Origin: Rusavskia elegans
Lineage: Eukaryota > Ascomycota > Lecanoromycetes > Teloschistales > Teloschistaceae
DNA length: 64,000 nucleotides
Reading direction: 5' to 3'
Assembly (NCBI GenBank): GCA_011316305.1
Contig: SAUG01000137.1
Coordinates: 99,004 to 163,003 of the forward strand
Positions 50,071 to 63,212 of the stretch are shown piece by piece (position 1 is the first letter of the stretch; each line of letters begins with the position of its first letter). The notes beneath the pieces are model-generated. The model did no database searches. It had not been told where the DNA came from and saw only the letters and a list, made by a program, of their open reading frames with translations. The position numbers and the translations under genes are program-made.

Positions 50071-50500
50071 TACGATTTATCATTCGTATTTTAATTTTAA
50101 TCTTTTACGATCTTAATATTAGAGGCTCTAATTAGATCAGATTACGTAATTATTTAATATCTTAATATTTTACCGAAAACTCGAATTAAAAATTCTCGAA
50201 GGAGCTAGATCTGGATAAAAATCTAGAGGGAAACCGTAGTTAATTTAATTTTAATTAATTTAATTTACTTACATTAGAAACGGCTAGACCGAGATAACCT
50301 TTTAAATAATTCCTTTATATAATTTCTATATAAATTCTATATAAAAATCGATTTAGTTAATTAGAAAAAACTTAAATATTAGGTTAGCTTTCGAAAGATT
50401 TAAACTTTCGACCCGCTAGATTAACTCCGCTAACTCCGAAATAGAGCGCGGATCTATTAGGCCTCCAGGTAACGTAATCTACTACTACGTTACCCAGGCC
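50071..50500 (-). mobile_element. SINE-A copy 9
   Basis: Full-length, head at the right ending CCCAGGCC, tail at the left. The B-box is damaged (complement of AAAGATTTAAACTTTC). The TSD is not clear. Confidence 0.78.
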
Positions 50501-50767
50501 TTATTAAATTTATATTAAAAGAAATTTTTATAGCTAAAGATATATTGTTCGTTAGATAACATTTATAACGTAGTTAATCAACTTCTATTTAACTATTTCT
50601 TCCTTTATTCCATTACAAATCTTCTATCATTCTTTCTTCGACGTTATAAATATTTATAAATATCTAATATTTCCGCTATATCTATCTACTATATTTGAAA
50701 ACAATTATCTATAGTTATCGCTTCGGCTATATAATCTATATCAAAATTTATTACTAAACTATTAAAC

Positions 50768-51195
50768 GGCCTGGATTGCGTAGTAGTAACGCTATATAAC
50801 TTGGAAGTCTAACGGATCCGCGTTCTATTTCGAAATTAGCGGAGTTAATCTAGTAGGTCGGAGGTTCGAATTCCTTAGAAGCTAACCTAATATTTTTTTT
50901 CTAATCGACTAAATCGATTTTTATATAGAGTTTATTTAGAAATTATATAGAGAGATTATTTAGAGGATTATCTCGGCCTAGCCGATTCTAATCGAAGTAA
51001 ATTAAGTTAATTATTAAAGTTAAATAGACTACGGTTTTCCTTTGGATTTTAGTCCAGGTCTAGCTTCTTCGAGAGTCCTAAATTAAGTTCGCGGTAAATA
51101 TTTAAGTCCAAATTAATTGCGTAATCTGATCGAGTAATACTTCTAGTACTAATTCGTAAAAGATAATCAAAAATCCGAATAATAAAATCGTATAT
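50768..51195 (+). mobile_element. SINE-A copy 10
   Basis: Starts GGCCTGGATTGCGTAGTAG with the B-box intact (GGAGGTTCGAATTCC). Flanked by a perfect 12-bp duplication TAAACTATTAAA (50755-50766 and 51196-51207). It lies opposite copy 9, giving an inverted SINE pair about 270 bp apart. Confidence 0.88.
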
Positions 51196-51910
51196 ATAAA
51201 CTATTAAATTAAGTTTTAGCCTATATTTTTTAGATTAGATTAAAAGGGAATAGGAAGATTAGATAGTATATTTTAAAGATAGTAAAGAAGCAATCTTTAT
51301 CGAAATCGAAATAACCTCAGAATTACCTATATAAGTTCTAGTAACAAGTTAACAACAAGTTAATAACAAGTTTCATCGATTAACAAGCTTTTTAGAATAC
51401 GGATATAACTCGGAATTAGTAAAAACAAAGGTTATATCTAATAATATCTAATAACAAGTTAAACTATACTAATAATTTAACAACAATTTAATTGAAAATA
51501 TAACGTCCCTATATATCAGAGGGCGTTATACTCGAGTCTAGCTATAGCCGTAGACGTAGTCCGAGCTACTAAATAGTAAGGGAGTCCTAATATAGGTTAT
51601 TATAACTAATTCTATATCGCCGTAAAGATACGATTATAATAATATAAGGCGTTTTTATTATAAAATAATTAAAAAGAGAATAGTAGTAACGTATTTAATA
51701 ATTATATTAAAATAACTAATAAAAGAAACTATCTATAGGAGTAATAAGCGATATATATAGTAAAAGTAGCCGTAAAGGCCGACAGGTAGCCGTCTATTAA
51801 GAGTCCTATTATAGAGGGCGGCTATAGTAGCTATAGGCAGCTATAGATAATTAGGCTCGTTTATTTAACTAATCCTTTTAAAAAACCTCTATAAAATCGT
51901 AGATATAATA

Positions 51911-51922
51911 CGGCCCCCCCTA
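51911..51922 (-). other. Polypurine tract of the family-G element
   Basis: On the - strand the sequence directly before the 3' LTR (left one on +) reads AGGGGGGGCCG. It fixes the element's orientation. Confidence 0.7.
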
Positions 51923-53449
51923 TATCGCTTCTTACCTAGTATAAAAACTGTCTATAGGATATAAAAAGGGTCTTTTTCTTTTTTTTTCCTTTTTTTCTTC
52001 GTTAATATCTTTATTATATATTTTTAAAAAGGAAATTAACTAAAATCTTTTTATCGTATCTAGTTAAAAGGAGTTATAATATCTTTTCCTTATTTTCTAT
52101 ATATCCGTAATTCTTTAAAGAAGTATAAAGTCGAGGTTAATAGTAATACTTATAGTAAATATACTCGGGCTTAGAAATTATACGATTTTCTAATATCTAA
52201 TACTATCTATATATTATTTCTTTTATTCTTTTATTTCTATTAACTCTCGTAGGGAAGTATTTTAAAAATAAAAAGAATAAACTTCGTTTTAATATCGCGG
52301 GTATTTTTAATAAATATTCCGAAACTCGCTATTATATTAAGTCCTTTCTTAATTCTGAAAAGGAAATTTATAATAAACGCTTAGCCTAGAAATTAGATCT
52401 TCGCTAACTTTTTAGTAAATAAAAGCGTTTTATTACCTATTATCGCGCTTTAGATAAGCGTAAAAATAATCTTATTATTTAGAAGTAATATATATTCTTT
52501 TAGCTTAATAAGCTTAATAATCCGGTTATATTCTATTCCTCCGTTAGTTTTACGCTAGCCGCGTAAGAGACGTCTATTAAATTAATACCTAGATTTAGTT
52601 CGGGTAATCTAGATTAAATTTTAAAAGATTTTAATTTCTCTTAACCTATAAAAAATATAGAATTCTAAAGAAAGTCTAGTAAAAGATTCCTTCGCTACTA
52701 TCTTTATATATTCCAGGTTATATATCTATATCATAAGTTATTTCCGGTTTTTCTAATAGTCCTACTAAATTTTATTCTTTAGCTACTATCTCGTCCTATA
52801 ATAATAAAGACGGATACTAATCGAATTTTTCGTTTCTAAATTAGGCGCTAAATACTAGATCCGGTATTCCTTTATTCTAGTCTATTTAATTTAGTTTATA
52901 GTATTCGATTTTATCTATAGCTTTAACTATACTCTAGTATATCTTTTTAATATAGTTTATCTAAAGCTATTAGATTATTTTTCTATTTTTATTATATTTC
53001 TTAGTAAGTTATTAAAGGAGGTATTAGTATTTTTTCTTAATATTTATTTCCTAAACTTTTCTGCTTTCCTTAAATTTTTTATCTAAATCTTTAATTTTTT
53101 CGTAGTTTATTATTAAAACTTTATCTATTTTTTTATATAAGAGGTTTTTATAGGCTAGGAGATATATTATTTATAGTTTTATTTTTTTACCGACGGTACT
53201 TTTTTCTATTAGTCTTTCTAAAATCGATTTTTTCTATTTATTTTCTAAGATAATATAACTTCTCTAACTTTCGATTATAGTAAAATTTATTATTCTAATT
53301 AATCTATATTTTATCTTAACTTTAATATCGAGGATTTTATTATTATTTATTATTTATCTATAGAGATATCCTTTAATTTTATTATAGAATCCTTTTATAA
53401 CTTTATTATCTTCTTTTCTATTTATAAAAGCTATTATTTATTAACTTCC

Positions 53450-54350
53450 GATTTTAACCTTAAGCGCTACTATAAGGGGTTTTTTAGTTTTATATAGTTA
53501 AAAATCGATTATCGGCTTTATTTTTTATACTTTTTTTAGTTCTTTAAAATAATATCCTATTTCTTCTTTATCCGATAGATAGATAGGGTAAATATTATTA
53601 TAGTAGGCTAACCAGCTTTATACTATATATTTATTAGATAATTTTTCTATTATTTCAAAAAACTATTCGGTTATTTTAGTTATTTCTTTAGTTAGATAAT
53701 TTTTCTTAAAATATCCTATTTTTCTATATAAATAATAAACTTTAGTTTTTAATTCTTTAGTTTCGGTAGTATTAAATTCTATCGGGTTTCTTCTAGATTT
53801 TTTTTAGTAGGTCCTGTCTTATTAAGTACCTATTTATATAAATATATTTTATACTATCTAGTATCGATCCTTATCGCGAGCTCGATAAGATCTACTAATA
53901 AATCCGGTTTTTTAATCGCTACTATAGCTTTTTTAACCTTCATCTAGAGTCTTTTATAGAAATAGACTTTTAGAACTAAATCTTCCTAGTCTATTTTATA
54001 AGCTAATATTCTAAACTAAGTAGTATAGATTGCTACCGACTTCTACTACTTTAGAACTATTAGTCTCCTATCTGTTACCCTATCCTTATTATTATCTCCG
54101 ATGGCTTTTTTTATAGCTATAATAAGATTGCCGAAGGTATAGAAGATCTATAATATTTTATCTTCTTTTTATCCTTCCGGGTTATCGAGGTAATCTTCTA
54201 TTCGAGGCTATACCTAATTAAAGGCAGCTTTTCCTAGATATAATATTATAAATAGAACCTTATACTTCGTTCGAAAACTGGCTTACGTATAATACGAAGT
54301 AGATATTTATTTAAGTAACTTTATAGACGTTTAGTATTACTATTTTAATA
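53450..54350 (-). pseudogene. Gag remnant of the family-G element
   Basis: Read on -, a capsid-like stretch near 54150-53840 (YTTQFRILA and DLIELAIRIDTR-like text) resembles the retrotransposon Gag domain typical of Ty3/gypsy elements. It is followed by a zinc knuckle at about 53697-53745 of the form CX2CX4HX4C, in which all four ligand codons are now TAT (Tyr), exactly what TGT/CAT become by RIP. Several TAA/TAG stops break the frame. A protease region may follow, but I cannot see a catalytic Asp-Ser/Thr-Gly. Confidence 0.7.
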
Positions 54351-54406
54351 GTATCGCTTCGATCTATAGGTCGGGATAACGAGACTAATATAGTAAGTCG
54401 TTAAAA

Positions 54407-54797
54407 TATAACGTCCCTATATATTAGAGGATATTATATTCGAGCCTAGCTATAGCCGTAGATATAGTCCGAGCTACTAAATAGTAAGGGAGTCCTAGCG
54501 TAGGTTATTATAACTAATTCTATATAGCCGTAAAGGTACGGTTATTATATTACGAGGTATTTTTATTATAAGGTAATTAAAAAGAGAATAGTAGAGACGT
54601 ATTTTATAATTATATTAACGACTAACGAGAGAAACTATCTATAGGAGTAATAAGTAATATATATAATAAAAGTAGCTATAAAGGCCGACGGGTAGCTGTC
54701 TACTAAAAGTCCTATTATAGGGGGCGGCTATAGATAATTAGGCTCGCTTATTTAACTAATCCTTCCAGGGAACCTCTGTGGAGTCGTGGACGTAACA
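54407..54797 (-). repeat. Right LTR of the family-G element (5' LTR in element orientation)
   Basis: 391 bp. It keeps more CA/TG near its right end (CCTCTGTGGAGTCGTGGACG) than the left LTR (412 bp) or the solo LTR, showing uneven RIP between otherwise identical LTRs. Confidence 0.85.
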
Positions 54798-55465
54798 GAA
54801 AGTTTCTACTAACTCGATATTTTAAGTACCTAGATATCTAGCTTATTAAAAATAGAAGAAAAGAAATCGATCTATCGACTTCGAGTTATAGAAACTTCTA
54901 GATCTGGTTAGTACCGTCTAGAATCTTTAATCGAAAACGAGGTATCGACTTTATTTAATTTTAGAAATCAGTTTGAATTTTTTTTTAAAAGTCTTTCGAC
55001 GAGATTCGAACGCTAGTCCTTTTAGAAGGCTAAACCTAATTAGAAGATATCTATTACTAGATAGAATTATCTATTATAGTAATTTATATCTCTAGACTAA
55101 AGCCTCTAGTATTAGAAAAGTTCGACTATTTTATTTATTAGCACAACTTTTTAAATCTTGTTATTAAATTGTTATTAAAGTGTTGTTAGATATAAAATTA
55201 ATCTAATTATACTCCAATCTATTACTAACTAAAAATCCAAGACGATAATAGATTTATATTAATATTGGTATATTATTGAAAATAAACTAATATTAATTAT
55301 ATATTAATTATAAATTCTTGTAAGTAATAAATATTATTTTTAAAAGATTTATAATTTAATAGACTGTTTTTAGAAACGTTTTTTCGACTTTAAATCTAAT
55401 ATAAATTAATACTATCCTTCTAGTAATTTATAGTTGCTAGAAAATATATAGAAAACCTTAAGATA

Positions 55466-55573
55466 GTTATTCTCGCGAGTAAATATAGTTATTTTAGATA
55501 TCGATACTACCGTTTGGTTCAGCTTATAGCTATAGCTATTACAAGAGGATATATATATATAAAGGCTTTTAGA
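55466..55573. other. Spacer between T2 copy 3 and copia-type copy 2
   Basis: Holds CCGTTTGGTTCAGC near 55510 and a TA-rich run. An open frame at 55412-55606 (-, 64 codons, TTG start) crosses T2, this spacer and the LTR, and is not a gene. Confidence 0.5.
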
Positions 55574-55578
55574 TATTA

Positions 55579-55754
55579 TATTGAAATCATATATGTGGAA
55601 CATCAAACTTGATTTACTAAAGTGGGCTTTCGCCTGGACTAAATATATAAAAAGGAGGTGGCAGGGCCTTGGCGCCGAGAGCTACTAGGCCTGATCGGTA
55701 CTAGCGCCCTTGGTATCTTGGTATAGCTATTATATATAATACGTACTTCTAATA
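55579..55754 (-). repeat. 3' LTR of copia-type copy 2
   Basis: 176 bp. The best preserved LTR of the family: ATGTGGAACATCAAACTTG and GGAGGTGGCAGGGCCTTGG keep CA/TG steps. It can serve as reference for the other LTRs. Confidence 0.92.
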
Positions 55755-57330
55755 CTCCTATACGAATAATATACTATATATATACCGAGGGTAAAAATTA
55801 AATAGACTCGCTATATACTCGCTAAAAAACCTATAGGAAAAAGAGTTTATATATAATAAAGGCGAGGTAAATAAAGTTTAAAGAGCTCCTATAGTAGATA
55901 TATATATATAAATTATAAAAATCGAAATCTAGATAAAAGAAAATTAGAGCTTTCTATAGTTCCTATAGTATTTTAAATCTCCTATAGTAGTAGTATACTT
56001 AGTAGAGTACTAGTATAGGTACTAGTTTATAATATAGATTTATTTAAAGTATTTAAAACGGATATTACCCGATTAGAAAGGTATATTTAGGGCTTCGGCA
56101 ATTAAAAGTACCTATCTAGTAGTAAATTATAGGTATTATCGGTTATTATTAATACCGCCGAAATACTAAAGAGTATAGATATTATATTTTTTTTTAACTT
56201 ACTAAAGGAGCGTATATTAAATACCTATTAGGATATTATAAGCCTTTATAGATATATTAAAGGTTATATCGCCTAGATAGTCCTAGATATAGAAGTACTT
56301 ACTATAGCCTTAAGGATTAATATAAGTTTTCGGATTATTAATAATTACGGTACTCTAATAATATTATTCCTGGAGTTCCTATAGGATTCTATAGTTAATT
56401 TAGCAGTATAGCTAGATAGCGAAGACCCTAATACGTATTTATATATTATTACTATCTAGCTATAAGCGGCTAAAGATATCGCGATTCTAAAGGCTATCGA
56501 TATTATCTTTTACCTAATAGCGCTTAGATTCGAGGCTTAGGTAGGATAGTACCCGAGAGTAGAAATAGGGTAGATTATTATTATAGTTTATATAGGCGAT
56601 ATAAGCTCGAAAGTTATCGAGTAGTCTATTAAATACTTCGATATATATATATAGGTCGAGCTCTCTAGGAATAAAGAAGGTAAAGTTAAATCTTCGAGGG
56701 CTACCTAAATTTATAACGGCTATAAGTAGTATTAAATAGAAGCGTAGAATATAAGAAGTCGAATAGTATAATTTATATATTAGACGGTATAGGATTAGTA
56801 AAAATTTACTCGAAAAAATAGTAGTAGTAGATAGCGGGCGAAATTATATAGCGGGCGGCTAGCGGCTAGGGCGCTAATTATAGTATACCTATACTAGCTC
56901 CGAAAAGCCTTATATAGAGCCTAAATAACTACTAGATAGCTAGAAATACCTTAACTAGTATTAAAACTAGTTAATATATTAAGTTTAATATAGAATCTAG
57001 TAGGGTTTAGACTAAAGGTATATTCTTAGTATTTTACTACTAAAATAGAAAAACGAATCCGGATATAAATAACTATATATAGATTTCGATCGAATATACT
57101 ATCGGAAAGTATATAAAGAGTATAGCGATTTAAAAATAATATAGGTACTATATAGGTAGGCCTATAGGGCCTAGAGTTACTTAAAGGCTTAACTACCCCC
57201 TTTAGTATATATTATACTCTCCGAAGATAATATTTATAGGTATATAGTAATTACTAATACCCCGGAGTTAATTATATTCCGGGGAAGATTATTATTAAAA
57301 GGATTCTTATAATTTAGACGGATTATCGCT
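55755..57330 (-). other. Extra region 3' of pol in copia-type copy 2
   Basis: About 1.6 kb between the end of RNase H and the 3' LTR, homologous to 34640-37154 of copy 1 (minus Ret-B) and to 38030-39170 of copy 3. Frames on both strands are interrupted. I recognise no domain. Its presence in all three copies makes it part of the family, not a chance insertion. Confidence 0.6.
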
Positions 57331-57339
57331 ATTATTACT

Positions 57340-60300
57340 TAAGGTTTAGAACGTTTTTAGATCTTTAAACCTAAGCGCTATATAGAAAGCCTCGAATTTA
57401 CCTTTATCTAGGGCTTTAGTAAGCCTATTAATAACTATTTACTCCGTTAGAATATACTAAAGGTTAATAATTTTATTAGCGACTTTCTCCTATAGGAACT
57501 TAATATAGATATTAATATATTTAGTACGGCTATAGAACTAAGGGTTTTTAACGAAGGTAATAGTACTCTAATTATTACTATAGAGGGTTACTATATCTAG
57601 AGTAGTATTTAGATCCTGTTTATCGATTAATAGCTAATTTAGAATATAATTTAACTAAATAGCCTCTTTAATAGCTCTAGTTTTTCTATCTAACTCTACT
57701 TCGGCAGTTAATATAGCTATAGTTATTTACCGCTTAGATAACTAGCTAATAGCGCCGGATCTAATATTAAAGATATATCTAGAAGTAGAGTAATAGGTTT
57801 TATAGTTATCTATCTAATCGGCGTCGGTATACCCCCGAAGCTTCTATAGGTCGCTTTTATAAATAAAAGTAAAGTAAGCCGTTCTATATAGGTATTTAAA
57901 GATTCTAGTAATAGTATTCTAGTAGTAGTTTATAGAATTAGATAAATATCGGCTAATAACGGAAACGGCGAAAACAATATTAGAATAGGTTCTAAATATA
58001 GTATATATTAAAAAGCCGATAGTATTCTAATATTTATATTTTATCGGTAGGAGGTAATCCTAATTAATAGGGACGGTTTTTAAATAAAGGCCGGAATCTA
58101 TAGAAATAGAAATATTATTTTTATAGGTAGTAAAGCTATAATCTTTTAGAATTTATTTAATATAGATAGTTTAGCTTAACTAAATAGTACGGAGTTCCCG
58201 GTTTCTAATAATCTTTATACTAAGGTAGAAGTTAATAAGGCCTAGATCTAATATTTAAAAATATTTTTTTAGATATATCTTAATATTATTAAGGTCCTAA
58301 TAACTAGCGCTATATAGAAGGATATTATTAATATAAACGCCGATAATAATTATACTATTATAAAAAATACTATAATCGGACTTTAGAAATTTAAAGCCGA
58401 TAGTAGTAAAGAATTTAGCGAAGTAGTAGTACTAGATCTAAAATAATTATTTAAGATTATAAAAGGCTTTCCGAAGTTTATATATTATATTAGAGTTACC
58501 GAAACTAGTAGGATATTATATATAGATAATCTTGTCGATATAACTATAGAGGAAGGCTGTTTTAATATCTATTTAATCGAGCTCTAGGCTATAGGCGGTA
58601 GCTATAGCGAAAATAGCTTTATATAATATTAGCTTAATAATAGAAATAAAGGTTTTATTAAAATCGACGCTAGTTTTCTATTTAAAGCTATAAATAATCT
58701 AGCGAGCTTTAAAATATATAATTTTACTATCGGCGTCTCTTTTAATCTTATATACCTATTTACTTTCTAAGAGATATTTTATAGAAGGTAGTAATATTTT
58801 AGTATATAGTATCTATATATCGTTTAGTTCTAATAATACTAGTTCTTTTTCTATAGCTTTACACTATTTATTAGTATAGAATAAATCTATAGTTTCTTTA
58901 TATAACTAGAGTTCGGAAGAATCTAATATAGTACTTTTTTTTATAATACTAATAAATATATAGATATTTATAATTAGATCTAGTAAGGAATAATTATAAT
59001 TATTTAGTACCCGGAGTTTAGGGTAGTTATATAGGATTTTAATAAAGGATTAAATAGTACGGTCGGTTTATAGATAAGGTATAATAGTTTAAAGATAGGA
59101 TAGTAATTTATTAGAATCTAATTCGGAATTATTAACTTCGGTAATATAAAGTCTAGCGGGTAGGTTAGCCGGTAAAAGAGTTTAACTATAGATAAAAGGA
59201 GTCTAATAAAGTATCGGGGAAGCTATTAGTTTAGATATTAAAAGAAGATTACTAGATTATAGTTATAATCTTTTAAGATTAGACCTCCTATTAGTATACT
59301 ACTATTTCCGCGGGGGCTATTATTAAAGTTTATTTTCTAATTCTTCTAACTCCTATAGATCTAATAAATCTAGGTTTTAACCTATTTCTTTAAATACTAT
59401 AGAAGAGGCGCGAATAATTTTATTCTAAAAGTTTAATAGTTTATAGATAGTATTATTAAAGTAACCGACTAAAGTATATTTATAGCTCCGATTATAGAAT
59501 TTCCGAATCTTTTTACTATATATTAGGTATACTGCGGAACCTAGAATACGGAATTAGCTTAAATCTAGAGGTTTACTATACTCTTTTTTATATAGGATTA
59601 TATCTAATTTACTACTAGGTAACCGGAAATATAGGAAAATAGTAGTTTTAATAAATAATAGCTAATATTTTTTACTAAAGCCGCTATAAACTAATATAGG
59701 GTAGGCTTTATATATTAGTATTTACCCGAAATATTCGGATATACCGTTCTATTATAGATTATTAGATATAATAGGCTCCTACTAAATATTTTTATTAATA
59801 AAGCTTTTAGATATAATATAGCTCTTAAATTCGTTATTACTATAAAAATATTTAATAATAAAGACGCCTTTTTTATTATAGGTATAGAAGTAGTTTTAGT
59901 ATCCTAGAGTTTCGGGGATATTTTTTAATTTAGTTATATAGATACTATACTTCTAGATATTATTATTTAGAAAAGTAAAAATATATTAACTTCTATTATA
60001 TATAACTAGAACCTTGCTTTTTTAAATAGGATTTATATAATTAGCGTAAATAAAGTTTATAGGGCCGCTACCGGAACGGATATAGCTTTTATAAAACTAA
60101 TTATATTATTTACCTAGAATATAAGTTTTATAGAAATCGGATTTAGATTTAGGGATTTTAAATAGGTCGATTCCTATAGATATATTCGCTAATTTATATA
60201 AATTCTAGTTATTAAAGTATCTAAGCCGGGTATACTAGATATTTTCTACTTCTACCGATATTTTAGTATAGGCCTTTAAAGCTATATCGGATATTAATAA

Positions 60301-62950
60301 AAATAAGGATAAAGATAGAAAAGAAAAGGAAAAAGAAATAGAAAAAGATTTTATAAGGCCGCGCTATATAGTATTAATATTTAGTAGGAATAGACCTTTA
60401 TATATATAGGTAGTTAATATTAAATCCGAAGTACTAAAATTAAAACTAAAGCTAGAATCTTTAATAATTACTTTAGCGCCTATCTTCTAGATTTATAATA
60501 TTAATAGTAGATTAGCGCCGGATCTAGAGATATAAAGGATATTATAGAATTCTTTAAGGCGGTATTTACTATTAATAAGATAATTAAATATAATAGTACT
60601 TTTAGCGATTAATCGGGAGCTAATAGCGCTTCTAATACCGGTTATAGACTTACTTTAAATAGGTTTTATAATAGATTTAATAAAAAAGTACTACTAGAAA
60701 ATAGTATAATAGTTATAGGTATAGTCGAATATCTAACTATTAATAAAGTCTAGTTTATTTAATAAAGCCGATAAGGCCGTAAAAGCGAAAATTATAAAGC
60801 TAAAGTTAGTAGGGGCCGGTACTATTATAATAAAATTTAGTAATTTTTTAGATTTAGTAGGTTTATTTTTAGATTTATTATCTTTAGATTTATTATCCTT
60901 ATTATTTTTACTATCCTTTCTTTTACTACCTTTATCTTTATTATTACTATTACCCTTCTAGCGTTTATAACCGCTATTCTTCTATTTATTTACTATTTAA
61001 ACCTTTTTTAATTTAGAATATAGGCTATAGTAGATATCTTTTATATAGCCGTTTTAATTATAGTAGAAATAGTAGTCGACTTTAATAACTCGCTTATTCG
61101 GGTTATTTATAGATAGGAAGGCTTTAGTTCTAGTAGTAGTAGATTTAGTACTACTATATTAGCGATATTCCTTACTAATAGTAGTACTAATAGTTTTATC
61201 TAGGGTAACTATTTTCTATTTTTATCTATCTTTATTTTTAATAATAATATTACTTTAGATAAATAAGGTCTAGAAATAGCTAAAAAAGGTACTAAGGCCC
61301 CGAAGGAATTTTAAAATAAAAAGGCTTTTTAAAATAGTAATACCTATAGCTAAAATCTTATTAGTAAATTTATAAAACTTAGCTATATAGGCTTCTATAT
61401 TTTCGAAGGAACTATTATAATAGAGAATATCTAGCTAGGTATTAAGTTCTATAAACTTACTAGTACTATAGATTCTATATTATATCTAGAATTTATCTAG
61501 TATCTTTTTAGTATCTAATATAATATTTTTAATAAGATTTTTAGTATTAGTACTATAGGTTGTTTTAATTACTATATAGGCGTATTCTATATATTCTTCT
61601 TTATATTCGGAGGTACCCAGAAATAGAAAACCTTTAATAGTAGTTCGGAGGTTATTAAAAATATAGTAGACTATAATATCTTCCTCCTAGTTTTTATAGT
61701 CCAAGTAGGTTTCGAGCTTCGGAATTATATTAATAGGGTAGCCGGAACCCCCTAGTTTAATATTATTTATAGTTAGTATAGAAGTAAATATATTACCGAG
61801 TTTAGTACTAGACTAAATTAGAGTTCTATAAAGAATAGCGCTATAGAAGTCGGATATAGTAGGGGATCTAGGCGGTAAATAGCCTAAAAGAGTAATAACT
61901 TCGAGGCCGAATAAGTTATTTAGGTTTAGAAGTATTAGAAGGGAACTAAAAACTATAAAAAGGTCCGGGTCGTCTTTAGATATAATAGAAAGTAATATTA
62001 ATAAATAATAATTAGAGTCCGGGTATAAGTAGCTCTAGATAGTAAGGTCGATTTACTATTAGTTATAGAAGAGCCTATAGTCTTTAATAGAGAATTAGAA
62101 GTTATAGGTAGTTTAGTTTACCCGGAAGTTATTAGATAGTTCCTAAAAGAAATATTATTTAAGACTTTTAAGGTTACGAGGATTAGTATAAAGCTTTAAT
62201 AATAATAATAATATAAAAGTAGATATAAGGTTTAGAATAGATTAGGTAAAGTTTCGAAAGATAAAACGATATAATAATAGTTCTTAGTAATAAATAGAAG
62301 GCTTTAAGTTCTTATATTACTTAGGACTAGACGATATAGCTAGTAAAACTAAAGCTAGGCTTAATAGCTCTAAATTCTAGAAATAAACGGTAGTTAGTTT
62401 AAAAATAGTAGGTACTCGCTTAAACTATTAGGAGGTTAGAAAAAATACGATAGCTAGAAATATAGTCTACTAGCCTTTTATTTTATAGGGGTTCTAGCCT
62501 ATATTAAATTAGTTAGATAGTTATTTCCTATATTTATTTATAATAGCTAGTAGCTATAGAATATACGCCGATAACTAGCGTTAGTTAGACGGCAGGATAT
62601 AAAACTAATAATTATAAAAATCTGATTTTAAAGGCCTAATTACCGTACCTAGTATAATATTCCTATAGTAATATATCTATATATAGTAAATTAGTAACTT
62701 AATAGTTCTATCTAAAAGTAAAAAGGTTAGTAGTTTAAGCGGCTAGAAAGGGTTATAAAGTAAGATAAAAAAGGTCTATTTAGCTATTTATAATTTTGGT
62801 AGTTACCGGGGTATTAATAGGTAGTAGTATAACTATAGACTTTATTATTTACCGTATTAGATACTTTATACGGTTTAATAATATATATCGGATCTATTAA
62901 AAAGTAGATAGGAAAAAAAATTCGATAAAAATATAAAGAAATTAAGTATA
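57340..62950 (-). pseudogene. gag-pol remnant of copia-type copy 2
   Basis: On -: a zinc knuckle at 61030-61071, in which the Cys/His codons read TAT/TAC (Tyr) and one internal codon is TAA; then a Lys/Asp/Asn-rich stretch (about 60820-60980); the RT catalytic YxDD site near 58325-58336 now reading Tyr-Ile-Asn-Asn, both Asp codons GAT changed to AAT as RIP predicts; and RNase H near 57690-57770. Gag lies in the first 2 kb after the 5' LTR. Catalytically dead. Confidence 0.82.
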
Positions 62951-63023
62951 AAGATATAATACTCGCGAATAATAATAATAACTATTATAAAATAACTCGG
63001 CTAGAGCTTCCGGGTTTATAATC

Positions 63024-63199
63024 TATTAAAATTATATATATAGAATATTAAACTTAATTTATTAAGGTAGGCTTTCGCCTAGATTAAATATATAAAAAGG
63101 AGGTAGCAGGGCTTTAGCGCTAAAAGCTACTAGGCCTGATCGGTACTAGCGCCCTTAGTATCTTAGTATAGCTGTTATACGTAATACGTACTTCTAATA
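63024..63199 (-). repeat. 5' LTR of copia-type copy 2
   Basis: 176 bp, matching the left LTR with C/T and G/A differences only in the parts compared. Confidence 0.92.
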
Positions 63200-63212
63200 T
63201 ATTATACGACTT

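Larger units (their letters stand above)
51499..54797 (-). mobile_element. LTR retrotransposon, family G, 3.3 kb, non-autonomous
   Basis: LTRs at 51499-51910 and 54407-54797, beginning TATAACGTCC and ending GGACGTAACA (original TG...CA visible at the right end). TSD GAAAA (51494-51498) / GAAAG (54798-54802). A G-run (complement of CCCCCCC at 51914-51920) beside the left LTR is the polypurine tract, so the element lies on -. The interior, about 2.5 kb, encodes a Gag-like protein near the right (5') end; I see no RT, so it is too short for an autonomous element. Confidence 0.87.
51315..55463. mobile_element. T2 element copy 3, split by an LTR retrotransposon
   Basis: The left end CCTCAGAATTACC and right end complement TCTTAAGGTTTTC are mutated T2 ends; TA follows at 55464-55465. 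With the 3.3-kb LTR element and its 5-bp duplication removed, the T2 part is about 845 bp, the same size as copy 1 (846 bp). The tRNA-like module is on the - strand at about 55000-55110. Confidence 0.8.
55579..63199 (-). mobile_element. Ty1/copia-type LTR retrotransposon, copy 2 (7621 bp, complete)
   Basis: LTRs of exactly 176 bp (55579-55754 and 63024-63199), with perfect 5-bp TSD TATTA (55574-55578 and 63200-63204). In element orientation it starts TATTAGAAGTACG and ends GATTTCAATA. After the 5' LTR comes GATTATAAACCCGG at the primer-binding position. The interior aligns with copia copy 1 end to end. It has been less damaged than copy 1, with longer open patches and some CA/TG kept, but is still full of stops. 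Confidence 0.93.

Noticed and set aside
55412..55606. 64-codon open frame on -
   Set aside because: TTG start and spans three unrelated pieces (LTR end, spacer, T2 end).
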